Assembly: GCF_003851885.1 (NCBI RefSeq)
Contig: NZ_BHZE01000021.1
Span: 1 to 48,509 of the forward strand
From: Thermaurantimonas aggregans
Lineage (GTDB): Bacteria; Bacteroidota; Bacteroidia; Flavobacteriales; Schleiferiaceae
Direction of reading: 5' to 3'
DNA length: 48,509 bases
The position numbers and the translations under genes were made by a program. Positions 36,850 through 45,479 of the stretch are shown here, one piece after another (the stretch's first letter is position 1; each line of letters begins with the position of its first letter). The notes beneath the pieces are model-generated. The model was not told the DNA's origin, made no database searches, and was given only the letters and a program-made list of their open reading frames with translations.

Positions 36850-37863
36850 TTATATCCACTTAATGAGTGCAGAAGCCCAAGTGAATCCGCTGCCAAAGGC
36901 TGCCAGGCAGATGAGGTTGCCTGGTTTGATTTTGCCCTCTTGCCAGGCTTCGCTCATGGCTAAGGGAATGGAGGCAGCGGTAGTATTTCCGTAGCGCTGA
37001 ATGTTGTTGTAGACCTTTTCTTCGGCCAGACCCATCTTCTGCTGGATGTACTGACTGATGCGCAGGTTTGCCTGATGTGGAATCAGCAGGTCTATGTCTT
37101 TGGGTTTATAACCATTGGCATCTAACGCTTCTTGGATGACTTCCGAAAAACGGACTACCGCGTGCTTAAAGACGAAGTTGCCGTTCATGTAGGGATAGTA
37201 AGAGGTGTCCTCCGGATTGTTTTCTTTGATGAATTCGGGTACCCACTTGCTGGTGTTTGGGGCTATTAGGGCGAGCTCTTTAGCGTATTTGCCTTCTGAA
37301 TGGAGGTGGGTGGAGAGGATACCGCCTTCTTCGCCCTTTTCTGCACGCGATACGACAACTGCACCCGCACCATCGCCAAAAATAACGCTGACGTTGCGGC
37401 CTCTGTCGGTAAAGTCTAAGCCCCCGCTGTGAAGCTCGGAACCGATGACCAGTATATTTTTGTACATGCCGGTCTTGATGAATTGGTCGGCAACGCTTAG
37501 GGCATACACAAAGCCGCTGCACTGGTTGCGCACGTCGAGGGCACCAATTTCGCGAATGCCTAATTGCTCTTGTACCAGCACTCCCGGGCCCGGGAAGTAG
37601 TAATCGGGGCTGAGGGTAGCAAATATGATGAAGTCTATGTCGTCTTTGGTGATGCCTGCGCGTTCTATGGCCATAAGGGCAGCTTTAGTGCCCATTGTTG
37701 ACGGAGTGTTGCCATCGCCTTTTTTTACAAATCGGCGCTCCTTGATGCCGGTGCGCTCTACAATCCACTCGTCGCTGGTGGTCATCAGCTTTGCCAGGTC
37801 GTGATTTGTGACTACATGGTCAGGTACATAATGGCCAATGCCTGTAATTTTCGAACGGTACAT
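36850..37863 (-). CDS. fabH: Beta-ketoacyl-ACP synthase III
   Basis: The 337-residue condensing enzyme starts fatty-acid synthesis by joining an acyl-CoA to malonyl-ACP. The catalytic triad is C115 (VRNQCSGFVYAL), H263 (IPHQANLRI) and N293 (RYGNTTAASIP). The ATG at 37863 begins MYRSKITGIGHYVP, the canonical N-terminus. A TTG three codons upstream is possible but less likely. It is a single minus-strand gene; the 5' side has no perfect -7 element (nearest TACCTTGC). A structured repeat lies in the upstream intergenic region. Bacteroidota often carry more than one FabH, so this could be the one for branched or specialised primers. Confidence 0.96.
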   Translation of the reverse strand: MYRSKITGIGHYVPDHVVTNHDLAKLMTTSDEWIVERTGIKERRFVKKGDGNTPSTMGTKAALMAIERAGITKDDIDFIIFATLSPDYYFPGPGVLVQEQLGIREIGALDVRNQCSGFVYALSVADQFIKTGMYKNILVIGSELHSGGLDFTDRGRNVSVIFGDGAGAVVVSRAEKGEEGGILSTHLHSEGKYAKELALIAPNTSKWVPEFIKENNPEDTSYYPYMNGNFVFKHAVVRFSEVIQEALDANGYKPKDIDLLIPHQANLRISQYIQQKMGLAEEKVYNNIQRYGNTTAASIPLAMSEAWQEGKIKPGNLICLAAFGSGFTWASALIKWI

Positions 37864-38132
37864 TTCTCTCAATTAGCTGGCGCAAGGTAAAAAATTTGTT
37901 ATGAATTGATTAACGAAAAAATTGAGCTAAAGATGGCAAAAAATCAAATGATGGAATTAGCAACTTTTGAATAAATTTATTAAGATATCCGTGCAAGGGA
38001 ATGATGAATGGGGTGAGGTGTGGAAAAAGAGGCTTTCTGGTGTCAGATGGCCCGTGAATTCACTTTGTAAAATTTAAAGAAGCGAGCTAAAGTTTAAATG
38101 TGGCTTGATGCCATGGATTCGGGTTATGGGCT
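37864..38132. other. Intergenic stretch upstream of fabH
   Basis: This is the first half of the 525-base gap between fabH and rodA. I see no reading frame with coding character, no RNA gene and no strong hairpin. The fabH promoter should lie within about the first 60 bases but cannot be placed. The remainder of the gap is the structured repeat (38133-38368). Confidence 0.5.
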
Positions 38133-38148
38133 GCGGCCGTAAGGCCGC
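38133..38148 (+). repeat. GNRA-capped hairpin at the 5' edge of repeat copy A
   Basis: GCGGCC (38133-38138), GTAA loop, GGCCGC (38143-38148). The GUAA tetraloop is of GNRA type when transcribed on the plus strand. Copy B has no clear equivalent at this position. Confidence 0.6.
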
Positions 38149-38152
38149 AACT

Positions 38153-38368
38153 GCGTGAGGGATAGAAGCGGATATGAGCCGCAGCAGGTGGGCATACGGC
38201 ACACTTGGCGAGGCTGGCTGGCCCGTAGGGCAGACAACGCAGCCAAGGTGTGGTAAGCTATTGCTTACTTACTGGTGTACAGGATGTGCCGTGCCCACGT
38301 GCAAGGCGAATATGAGCGGATAGCCCGACCCAGACGAAGGTGCCGAAGGCACCTTGTCTGGGGCACGC
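38153..38368 (+). repeat. Structured-RNA-like repeat, copy A
   Basis: Helices read 5' to 3': P1 GCGTG (38153-38157) with CACGC (38364-38368). P2 GCGG/CCGC (38168-38171, 38179-38182). P3 GTGGGC-AT-ACGGCACA (38188-38203) with TGTGCCGT-GCCCAC (38285-38298), leaving a two-base bulge. P4 CTTGG/CCAAG (38204-38208, 38243-38247). P5 GCCC/GGGC. P6 is a 15-bp hairpin 38329-38362 with one bulged G and a GAA loop. Compared with copy B there is a 36-base insertion (38248-38284) containing a TAAGC/GCTTA hairpin. It sits between rodA and fabH, both on the other strand. No coding role is evident. Confidence 0.8.
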
Positions 38369-38388
38369 CCAAAAAAAAATCGAGAGTG

Positions 38389-39645
38389 TTACAAAATTTC
38401 GGTTCGGTAGGTATCAAGGCGAAGGAGGATGAAAATCATCATAGAGAAGGCCAGCATCGATGATCCACCGGAACTGATGAAGGGCAAGGGAATACCTATT
38501 ACGGGGAATAGGCCAATGGTCATTGCAATATTTACGGCAAAGTGGAAAAAGAGAATGCTGGCTACCGAATAGGCAAAGATGCGTGCATAGGCGAGTTTTT
38601 GGCGTTCGGCGAGGACGAGTATGCGGTAAATAAAGAGTAGAAAAATGGTGATGAAGGTGAAAGAGCCTACAAAGCCCCACTCTTCGCCTATGGTACAGAA
38701 GATAAAATCGGTTTGCTGCTCGGGCACAAAGTCGTACTTAGTCTGTGTGCCTTGGAGGAATCCTTTACCCCAGAAACCGCCAGAGCCGATGGCTATCATG
38801 CTTTGGTGGGTATTGTAGCCGATGCCTTTTGGGTCGTGGGCTTTGCCGAGCATGATGTTGATGCGGTTGCGATGTCTGTCTTCCAACAGATTGTAAAAGG
38901 CAAAGTCAACGGATTGGACGAAGAGAACTACTATGGCAGTGACTCCGAGTGTGGTAATCCATACAGCTCGGCTTCTTCGCCAGAGTATGGCGACAAATAG
39001 ACCAAAGCCTCCCAAGACGAGCGATAGAATAAGTGGGTCAATTACTAAAGCCAAGATAAAAAATACGGCTAGGGCTAAAGCGATGAGGACAAAGTAAATG
39101 GATAATCCCTCGCGGTAAAAGACCAGCAAGAAAGAGCTGAATACTACGGTACTACCTAAGTCGGGTTGAGGCAGAATGAGCAGTGCAGGTATAGCAACGA
39201 TAAGCGTGGCGAGTAGTACTTTTTTCTTGAAATTCTTTTTGGTGGCTGAACCCAAGACGGTAGCTACCATCATGGCAGTTGAGAGCTTAGCGAATTCGCC
39301 GGGCTGAAGGCTAAAGGCACCAATCTGAAACCACGAACGGGCGCCGGAAATTTTAGCCCCAAAAAACAACACCGCTACAAGTAGAATCAGAGTGAGTAGG
39401 TAGAACGGAAAAGACAAGGGCTCGATGAGTCGGCCTTCGATGCTGAGTATTAAAAGTCCGATAATGGTAGAGGCTACTATGAAGAGCAATTGTTTGTTGT
39501 AATTGAGCGAGAGATTGGTAAGGGAAAACGTCTCGGGATTGTACACGGCAGCCAGTACGCTGATAAAGCCAATAAAGACCAGTAGGTAATATAACGAAAG
39601 TACAGAAAGGTCGATGCCCTCGAAAATCGATTCCCTCTTTCTCAT
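38389..39645 (-). CDS. rodA: Rod-shape peptidoglycan glycosyltransferase RodA
   Basis: This 418-residue SEDS-family polymerase of the elongasome has about ten transmembrane helices. Family motifs include GARSWFQIGAFSLQPGEFAK (around 105-125), PDLGSTVV, and GFVGS near the HQSMIAIGSGGFWGKGF region. The C-terminal PFISSGGSSML is the SEDS signature. It takes lipid II and works with the transpeptidase MrdA, whose gene overlaps it by 4 bases upstream. It is the last gene of the purH-mre-mrdA-rodA run. Its stop lies 20 bases from repeat copy A. Confidence 0.96.
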   Translation of the reverse strand: MRKRESIFEGIDLSVLSLYYLLVFIGFISVLAAVYNPETFSLTNLSLNYNKQLLFIVASTIIGLLILSIEGRLIEPLSFPFYLLTLILLVAVLFFGAKISGARSWFQIGAFSLQPGEFAKLSTAMMVATVLGSATKKNFKKKVLLATLIVAIPALLILPQPDLGSTVVFSSFLLVFYREGLSIYFVLIALALAVFFILALVIDPLILSLVLGGFGLFVAILWRRSRAVWITTLGVTAIVVLFVQSVDFAFYNLLEDRHRNRINIMLGKAHDPKGIGYNTHQSMIAIGSGGFWGKGFLQGTQTKYDFVPEQQTDFIFCTIGEEWGFVGSFTFITIFLLFIYRILVLAERQKLAYARIFAYSVASILFFHFAVNIAMTIGLFPVIGIPLPFISSGGSSMLAFSMMIFILLRLDTYRTEIL

Positions 39646-41498
39646 TGGTGTTGATAGGTTAAGAGCTTTTGGCCGAAGATTTTGATGAGCTGACGATCGT
39701 ATTCGTCTTTGAGCGAGCCTTCCATCATGCGCTTTTCTAAGTCTTTGCGCTCGACTTTGCCGGTGAGGTATTTTTCGATGATGAGAGAGGCAATGGGTGC
39801 AGCCCAGCGAGAGCCCCAGTAGCCATTTTCGACAAAGATGGCGATAGCGATTTTGGGGTCGTCTTTCGGGCCGAAAGCCATGAAGATGGAGTGGTCTTGG
39901 CCGTGAGGGTTTTGGGCGGTTCCGGTTTTGCCGCAGAGTTCGATGCCTGGGATTCGTGAAGCTCGAGCAGTCCCTTGCTCAAAAACTTGAAACATACCTT
40001 CGATCACCGGCGGAAAGTGAATGCTATCGACGGTGGTTTTCTTGGGTTTGGTGTAATGGGGGTTTGTAATGGGTTTTCCGTCAATTTTTTTGATGAGGTG
40101 AGGGGTATAATAATAGCCGCGATTAGCGATAGCGGCAGCTGCATTGGCCAATTGCACCGGTGTTACAAGCATTTCGCCTTGACCGATGCCGAGAGAGATG
40201 GTGTTGAGGGTTTTCCATTTATTGGTGCGGAAGCTGCGGTTAAAATAAGCGGAATCGGGCACTAAGCCTTTGCGGCCAGTGGGCAGATCGTTGTCGAAGT
40301 ACATTCCTAAACCGAAGCTCTTCATGTGTCGGCTCCACACTTCGACTCCGGTGGGGGCATTGGGGTATTTGTCGATGATGCGCTTGTAGGTGTTACAGAA
40401 ATAGTTGTTGCACGATTTGTAAATGCCAGCAAGCAATGGAAGTGGATAGTTTGTGCCACACTTACAGCGCACAAAAAGGCTTCCAGCTCTAAAGCCTCCA
40501 CCGCATGTAAAGGTGGTAGAGGGTTGGATAACGCCTTCTTGTAAGGCAACTAAAGCTTGGAGGATTTTAAAAGGTGATCCTGGTGGGTACTCTGCCAGTA
40601 GAGCGCGGTCATACAGCGGCTTGTTGATGGAGTCGTTGTAGAGCTTTCTATAGTTGATGTTTCGGTCGCGGCCCACGAGCAGATTGGGGTCGTATGAGGG
40701 GCTGGTGACGAGCATGAGAATTTCGCCGGTGGAAGGTTCGATGGCTACGATGCTGCCGCGTTTGTTTTTCATAAGGGCTTCGCCATACATCTGTAGCTCT
40801 ATGTCGATGGTAGCTACCAGATCGCTGCCAGGTATGGCAAGAGAGTCGAAGATACCGCCTTTGTAGGGGCCTTTCTCGCGGCCACGCACGTCTACCAGTA
40901 TGCGACGTACACCGTGTTTTCCTTTCAGGTATTTTTCGTACGACTTTTCGATGCCAGCCACGCCAATGAAATCACCCCGGCTGTATTCCGGATTGCGCTC
41001 GATGATCTCTTCATTCACTTCGCCTATGTAACCCAGCACATTAGCTGCTGCGGGGTACGGGTAGGTTCGTAATGTGCGCTTTTGAAAAAAGAAACCAGGA
41101 AATAAAAAGAGTTTTTCCTGTAAGTATGCATAATCTTTGGCCTGGATGTAGCGGATAAACTCCGATGGTTTAAATCGGCTATAGCTGCGAGCAGCTTCGA
41201 GTTGTTTTACGAAAAAGTCTTTTGAAATGGCAAAGAGGCGACAAAATTCGGCTGTATCCATCGCCTGTACCTGCATGGGGATAACCATCAGGTCATAAGC
41301 TACCTGATTGGCGACTATCACTTTACCGTTGCGGTCGAGAATTTCACCGCGTGGGGCGTAAATTTTCAATGTGCGGATAACATTGTTTTCGGCAGAGAGT
41401 TTCCATCGGTCGTCGATTACTTGAATGTAGAAAAGTCTGGCTGTGAAGACAAGCCAGGTTCCGACCAAAAAGACGATAAACAAGGTGATCCGCTTCAT
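39642..41498 (-). CDS. mrdA: Penicillin-binding protein 2 (elongasome transpeptidase)
   Basis: The 618-residue class B PBP crosslinks peptidoglycan with RodA. An N-terminal membrane anchor (about 4-22) is followed by the dimerisation/pedestal domain (APRGEILDRNG) and the transpeptidase domain. Active-site motifs are S308-P-F-K311, S362-C-N364 and K524-T-G. Overlaps of 4 bases on both sides (mreD and rodA) show tight translational coupling. Length and motifs are normal for PBP2. Confidence 0.96.
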   Translation of the reverse strand: MKRITLFIVFLVGTWLVFTARLFYIQVIDDRWKLSAENNVIRTLKIYAPRGEILDRNGKVIVANQVAYDLMVIPMQVQAMDTAEFCRLFAISKDFFVKQLEAARSYSRFKPSEFIRYIQAKDYAYLQEKLFLFPGFFFQKRTLRTYPYPAAANVLGYIGEVNEEIIERNPEYSRGDFIGVAGIEKSYEKYLKGKHGVRRILVDVRGREKGPYKGGIFDSLAIPGSDLVATIDIELQMYGEALMKNKRGSIVAIEPSTGEILMLVTSPSYDPNLLVGRDRNINYRKLYNDSINKPLYDRALLAEYPPGSPFKILQALVALQEGVIQPSTTFTCGGGFRAGSLFVRCKCGTNYPLPLLAGIYKSCNNYFCNTYKRIIDKYPNAPTGVEVWSRHMKSFGLGMYFDNDLPTGRKGLVPDSAYFNRSFRTNKWKTLNTISLGIGQGEMLVTPVQLANAAAAIANRGYYYTPHLIKKIDGKPITNPHYTKPKKTTVDSIHFPPVIEGMFQVFEQGTARASRIPGIELCGKTGTAQNPHGQDHSIFMAFGPKDDPKIAIAIFVENGYWGSRWAAPIASLIIEKYLTGKVERKDLEKRMMEGSLKDEYDRQLIKIFGQKLLTYQHQ

Positions 41499-42016
41499 CT
41501 GCCGTTTTTAGAGCCTGTTCCTTTGGTCAAAACGTATTCGACGGGTACAATTAGTGCGAGACTCGCTGTTGTAGATGCAATGGTTTTCCTCAGCAAGGTC
41601 ATTAGATTTCCAAATCCCAATGAATCAACCACATATATCCAAATAAAAAACAGTAAATACGAGAGCAGGAGATAGAGTAAAAATCGGTTGAATTTCACCG
41701 TTTCGATGCGGATGCTCTTAGCTTCTTGCAGGGCTGCATATCCAAGTACTCTTTGAACGGGCACAAAGGATAGAAGGGAAAGTGAGGAGGCGTAAAGCCC
41801 ACCGGTAGAATTCCATACATCGATGGCAAAGCCTGCTAAAAAAGCGATGAGCAGATGAGCGTATTTGTTGAAAACAGGTTTCGACATTACTACAAATGCA
41901 GGTAGCAGTTGAGGATTGATATAGCCTGAAAGCTTCACTTGATCGAGCACCCCGATTTGAAGCACGATGGCAAATACGATCGCTACAATCCACTGGGCGA
42001 CATCACTTGTTTTCAT
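41495..42016 (-). CDS. mreD: Rod-shape-determining protein MreD
   Basis: The 173-residue hydrophobic protein has about five transmembrane helices. Sequence conservation in this family is low; the assignment rests on size, topology and position between mreC (14-base overlap upstream) and mrdA (4-base overlap downstream). The segment SGGLYASSLSLLSFVPVQR, with its DVWN-S/T-G context, is recognisable in Bacteroidota MreD. It acts in the inner membrane as part of the elongasome. Confidence 0.88.
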   Translation of the reverse strand: MKTSDVAQWIVAIVFAIVLQIGVLDQVKLSGYINPQLLPAFVVMSKPVFNKYAHLLIAFLAGFAIDVWNSTGGLYASSLSLLSFVPVQRVLGYAALQEAKSIRIETVKFNRFLLYLLLSYLLFFIWIYVVDSLGFGNLMTLLRKTIASTTASLALIVPVEYVLTKGTGSKNGR

Positions 42017-42836
42017 TGATGAGCAATTTCAGGTTTTCGATTGCCTTCTTCTCAAGGAAGTCGATCACATATACTTGATTGATGCTGCTGAAGTCAGTAA
42101 AGAGCTCAACCTGAGCTTCAATGAAGTCGCCAGGGTCGCGCAGTCGGTAGCTCTTTACGATGCCTACGGGTATGCCTTCGGGAAAGATAAGGCTACGTAC
42201 GTCGGTAACTACAGTGTCGCCGTTTCGTATGTGGGTTTGTTTCGGCAGGTCTATCAGCTGGGCATATCGGTAATTTTTGCCATTCCAGGTAAGTGAACCA
42301 AAGTTGTAGCTATTGATGGGCCGACAACTGATGGAAAACTTGCTGTGTAACACGGTAAGAGCAGTAGAGTAGTGGGTATCGACGTCTTTTGTAATGCCAG
42401 CTACGCCAAAAGGAGTTATGATGGCCATACCAGGCTTGATGCCATGCACCGAGCCGCGGTTAATGATCATATAGTTATTTTGGAGGTTGTAGGTGCTGTA
42501 GAGCACATTGGCCTCTTGATAGATGTACACCTGTTTGCGAACAGTGTCGTTTACAAAGCCCTTGTTGTTTGTTTCGGGTAAAAGCTCAGTATTTAAAGCA
42601 TTTCTCAACGTGGCGTTTTCGCGCTGAAGAATTTGGTTTTGACTTTTTAAACTGAAGTATTCTCTGATGTCAAAAACCATTTTATGTAGGTTTCCTACAG
42701 CATAGTTGCTGGCAGTAAACCACAAATAGCTTTGAAAGTAATTGTGCCTTATGACTCGTGAGAGGGCTATGGACTGAAGTAAAAGGAAGAGTAGGAGATA
42801 AGCGTTTTTTTCAAAAAAAATCCAAACTTTGTTCAT
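42003..42836 (-). CDS. mreC: Rod-shape-determining protein MreC
   Basis: The 277-residue bitopic protein has a short cytoplasmic start, one transmembrane helix (about 9-28), a coiled coil (about 55-85, KSQNQILQRENATLRN) and a beta-rich periplasmic domain with family segments VHGIKPGMAIITPFGVAG and LPKQTHIRNGDTVVT. It links MreB to PBP2/RodA. Overlap with mreD is 14 bases. The gap to mreB is 54 bases and contains the 13-bp hairpin at 42875-42908. Confidence 0.95.
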   Translation of the reverse strand: MNKVWIFFEKNAYLLLFLLLQSIALSRVIRHNYFQSYLWFTASNYAVGNLHKMVFDIREYFSLKSQNQILQRENATLRNALNTELLPETNNKGFVNDTVRKQVYIYQEANVLYSTYNLQNNYMIINRGSVHGIKPGMAIITPFGVAGITKDVDTHYSTALTVLHSKFSISCRPINSYNFGSLTWNGKNYRYAQLIDLPKQTHIRNGDTVVTDVRSLIFPEGIPVGIVKSYRLRDPGDFIEAQVELFTDFSSINQVYVIDFLEKKAIENLKLLINENK

Positions 42837-42874
42837 GCCTGATGCCGGAGTTGGTAGCTGGAGGATGAGTTTAG

Positions 42875-42908
42875 AACTTTCTCAGCCCCTTTAACGGCTG
42901 AGAAAGTT
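42875..42908 (-). promoter_or_regulatory. 13-bp perfect hairpin over the mreB stop codon
   Basis: AACTTTCTCAGCC (42875-42887) and GGCTGAGAAAGTT (42896-42908) pair without mismatch around an 8-base loop that contains the mreB stop codon (42891-42893). On the minus-strand transcript it lies within the operon. No T-tract follows, so it is unlikely to terminate transcription fully and may instead be a processing or stability element. Confidence 0.75.
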
Positions 42909-43916
42909 GTATTTGTCCAGATTTTTAAGTGCCATTCCGGTGCCTCTCACTACAGCTCTGAGGGGGTCTTCAGCCACGTACACCGGCAAGTCGGTCTTCA
43001 TGGAGATGCGTTTGTCTAGTCCTCTAAGCATGCTGCCCCCACCAGCCATATAGATGCCACTGTTGTAGATATCGGCAGCCAATTCAGGGGGTGTGTTAGA
43101 GAGCGTTTCCATGATGGCATCTTCAATGCGGATGATGGATTTATCAAGCGCACGAGCTATTTCTTTGTAGTTTACGACTACCTGTTTTGGCTTACCGGTC
43201 AGCAAGTCGCGACCCTGAACGGCCATATCGTCAGGTGGATTGTCGAGTTCATCGAGGGCAGCACCTACCTGTATTTTAATTTCTTCAGCAGTGCGTTCGC
43301 CTACAAAGAGGTTGTGCTTAGTGCGCATGTAGTAGGCGATGTCGTTTGTAAAGATGTCGCCTGCTACTTTGATGGACTTGTCGCAGACGATACCTCCAAG
43401 GGCTACTACAGCGATTTCGGTGGTACCTCCACCAATGTCGATGATCATGTTACCCTTTGGCTCTTGTACATCTACCCCTATGCCTATGGCTGCAGCCATG
43501 GGCTCTTGAATAAGATACACCTCTTTAGCTCCGGCATGTTCAGCACTGTCGCGCACAGCTCGTTTCTCCACCTCAGTAATGCCCGAGGGAATGCATATAA
43601 CCATTCGAAGCGAAGGTGTAAAGAATCTGTTGTTCAGGCCTGGGATGCTTTTGATCATTTCTCTGATCATGTGTTCCGAGGCTTCGAAGTCGGCAATTAC
43701 ACCATCCTTCAGCGGGCGAATGGTTTTGATGTTTTCATGCGTTTTGCCGTGCATCATGCGGGCCTGATGGCCTACTGCAATGATTTTATTTGTATTTCTA
43801 TCGATGGCTACGATCGAAGGGGCATCGACGACCACCTTGTCTTTGTGAATGATAAGTGTATTGGCCGTGCCGAGGTCGATAGCTATTTCTTCGGTCAGAA
43901 AATCAAAGAGTCCCAT
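42891..43916 (-). CDS. mreB: Rod-shape-determining actin-like protein MreB
   Basis: The 341-residue cytoskeletal ATPase has the actin-fold phosphate loops AIDLGTANTLI (12-22) and IDIGGGTTEIAV, and the adenosine motif GIYMAGGGSMLRG. Length and sequence are typical. It forms membrane-associated filaments that guide the MreCD-PBP2-RodA complex encoded downstream. It follows purH by 25 bases, so the operon probably starts at the purH promoter. The last codons and stop lie in a strong hairpin. Confidence 0.97.
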   Translation of the reverse strand: MGLFDFLTEEIAIDLGTANTLIIHKDKVVVDAPSIVAIDRNTNKIIAVGHQARMMHGKTHENIKTIRPLKDGVIADFEASEHMIREMIKSIPGLNNRFFTPSLRMVICIPSGITEVEKRAVRDSAEHAGAKEVYLIQEPMAAAIGIGVDVQEPKGNMIIDIGGGTTEIAVVALGGIVCDKSIKVAGDIFTNDIAYYMRTKHNLFVGERTAEEIKIQVGAALDELDNPPDDMAVQGRDLLTGKPKQVVVNYKEIARALDKSIIRIEDAIMETLSNTPPELAADIYNSGIYMAGGGSMLRGLDKRISMKTDLPVYVAEDPLRAVVRGTGMALKNLDKYNFLSR

Positions 43917-43941
43917 GTATCAAAAGTCTTTAAGATTGTTA

Positions 43942-45447
43942 TCAATGTTTAAAGTGGCGATAGCCGGTAAAGACCATAGCCATGTTGTGCTCGTTGCAAT
44001 AGTCGATGCTCAGCTGATCTTTGATAGACCCTCCAGGCTGAATGACGGCTGAGATACCTACCTTGTGAGCGATTTCCACACAGTCCGGAAATGGAAAGAA
44101 AGCATCGCTGGCCATAGAGGCACCTTCGAGGTTGAGGCCAAAGGATTGGGCCTTTTGGATGGCTTGCTTCAGAGCATCAACCCTTGAGGTTTGGCCTGTA
44201 CCGGCAGCCAGCAGCATGCCGTCTTTAGCCAGCACAATGGTATTGCTGCGCGTGTGTTTGCTGATTTTGGAAGCAAACAACATATCGGCAATTTCCTTAT
44301 CTGTTGGTTTTCTGTTTGTTACGTACTTCAGGTCATCTATCGAATCGGTATGATGGTCTCTGTCTTGTAAGAGATAACCATTCAGAGCTGATCTTTTCAG
44401 GATCTTACCCGGGCTGTAGGGTTTGTATTTCAGAATTATCCGGTTTTTTTTGGCGAGGAGTATTTTTAAAGCTTCTTCATCAAAATCTGGTGCGAGCAAC
44501 ACTTCAAAGAAAATGCCCGAAATTGCTTCAGCAGTACGTGTATCAATCGGGCAGTTAAGCGATATGATGCCTCCGAAGGCAGAGACCGGATCTGCTTTGA
44601 GTGCATCTGTCCAGGCTTCGTAAGCCGTAGGTCTCGAGGCTAGTCCACAGGCATTGTTGTGCTTTACAATGACGCAAGTAGTGTCGTCAAATTCGCTTAG
44701 ATAGGAGAGAGCAGCGTCGATGTCGAGCAAGTTATTGTAGCTCAGCTCTTTGCCACCAAGCTGGGTAAAGATTTCATCGAGATTGCCCTCAAACCAGCCG
44801 CGCTGATGGGGGTTTTCGCCGTAGCGCAGGGGGCGCTTTTCAGCGGTGGAGAGTGGCCAACCATTGAACCAATGCATGATGGCCGTATCGTAATGACTGG
44901 TAATTCGGAAAGCTTCAGCAGCAAGGCTTTTTCGATAGGTGAGATCAGTGGTGCCTTCTGATGCGATGTAATGGTTTAAAAAGTCGGAGTATTGAAATCT
45001 GGAAGAAACTATAGCCACATCGGTAAAGTTTTTTGCAGCTGCCCTGATTAGGCTTATGCCTCCGATATCGATTTTTTCAATGATTTCTTGCTCAGTGCCG
45101 CCCTTCTTTACCGTCTCTTCGAATGGATATAGGTCAACCACCACCAAATCGAAGGGTACGATGCCGTGTTCTGAAATCTGAAGTAGATCGTTGGGGTTAG
45201 AATCGCGCCGGAGGATACCCCCAAAAATGGTAGGGTGTAGTGTCTTAACCCTACCTCCGAGAATTTCGGGAAATTCGGTGAGCTCTTCAACGGAAATTAC
45301 GGGAACACCTAAACTTTCAATAAACCTAAATGTGCCGCCTGTGGAATAAATTTCCACTTCGTACTCGTGTAATTTTTTTACTAACTGATCTAAACCTTCT
45401 TTGTAATATACTGATATTAAGGCAGTTTTTATTTTCTTAACGGACAC
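43942..45447 (-). CDS. purH: Bifunctional AICAR transformylase / IMP cyclohydrolase
   Basis: It carries out the last two steps of purine nucleotide synthesis. From the GTG at 45447 it has 501 residues. The N-terminal cyclohydrolase (MGS-like) domain (about 1-190) includes IYSTGGTFRFIES and GGRVKTLHPTIFGGIL. The C-terminal transformylase carries the catalytic VKHNNACG. The start choice matters: an in-frame TTG at 45474 lies inside the -7 promoter element (45472-45479) and would precede the transcript. The GTG gives MSVKKIKTALISV, which matches the family N-terminus. It leads the mre operon. Confidence 0.95.
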   Translation of the reverse strand: MSVKKIKTALISVYYKEGLDQLVKKLHEYEVEIYSTGGTFRFIESLGVPVISVEELTEFPEILGGRVKTLHPTIFGGILRRDSNPNDLLQISEHGIVPFDLVVVDLYPFEETVKKGGTEQEIIEKIDIGGISLIRAAAKNFTDVAIVSSRFQYSDFLNHYIASEGTTDLTYRKSLAAEAFRITSHYDTAIMHWFNGWPLSTAEKRPLRYGENPHQRGWFEGNLDEIFTQLGGKELSYNNLLDIDAALSYLSEFDDTTCVIVKHNNACGLASRPTAYEAWTDALKADPVSAFGGIISLNCPIDTRTAEAISGIFFEVLLAPDFDEEALKILLAKKNRIILKYKPYSPGKILKRSALNGYLLQDRDHHTDSIDDLKYVTNRKPTDKEIADMLFASKISKHTRSNTIVLAKDGMLLAAGTGQTSRVDALKQAIQKAQSFGLNLEGASMASDAFFPFPDCVEIAHKVGISAVIQPGGSIKDQLSIDYCNEHNMAMVFTGYRHFKH

Positions 45448-45471
45448 TCCGGCTTTTTTTAAAAATTCATG

Positions 45472-45479
45472 CAAAGTTA
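45472..45479 (-). promoter_or_regulatory. Promoter -7 element of the purH-mre-rodA operon
   Basis: TAACTTTG on the minus strand matches TAnnTTTG exactly, with a TTA 19 bp upstream in the -33 position. It lies 24 bases before the GTG start of purH. Confidence 0.6.

Noticed and set aside
38275-38463. Plus-strand open frame in repeat copy A that shares a peptide with one in copy B (48205-48402)
   Set aside because: The shared peptide comes only from the repeated nucleotide sequence. The frames are arginine-rich and run past the repeat into unrelated sequence, and the helices explain the conservation better.
43314-43952. 212-residue plus-strand open frame
   Set aside because: Antisense to mreB, whose actin-fold motifs are complete.
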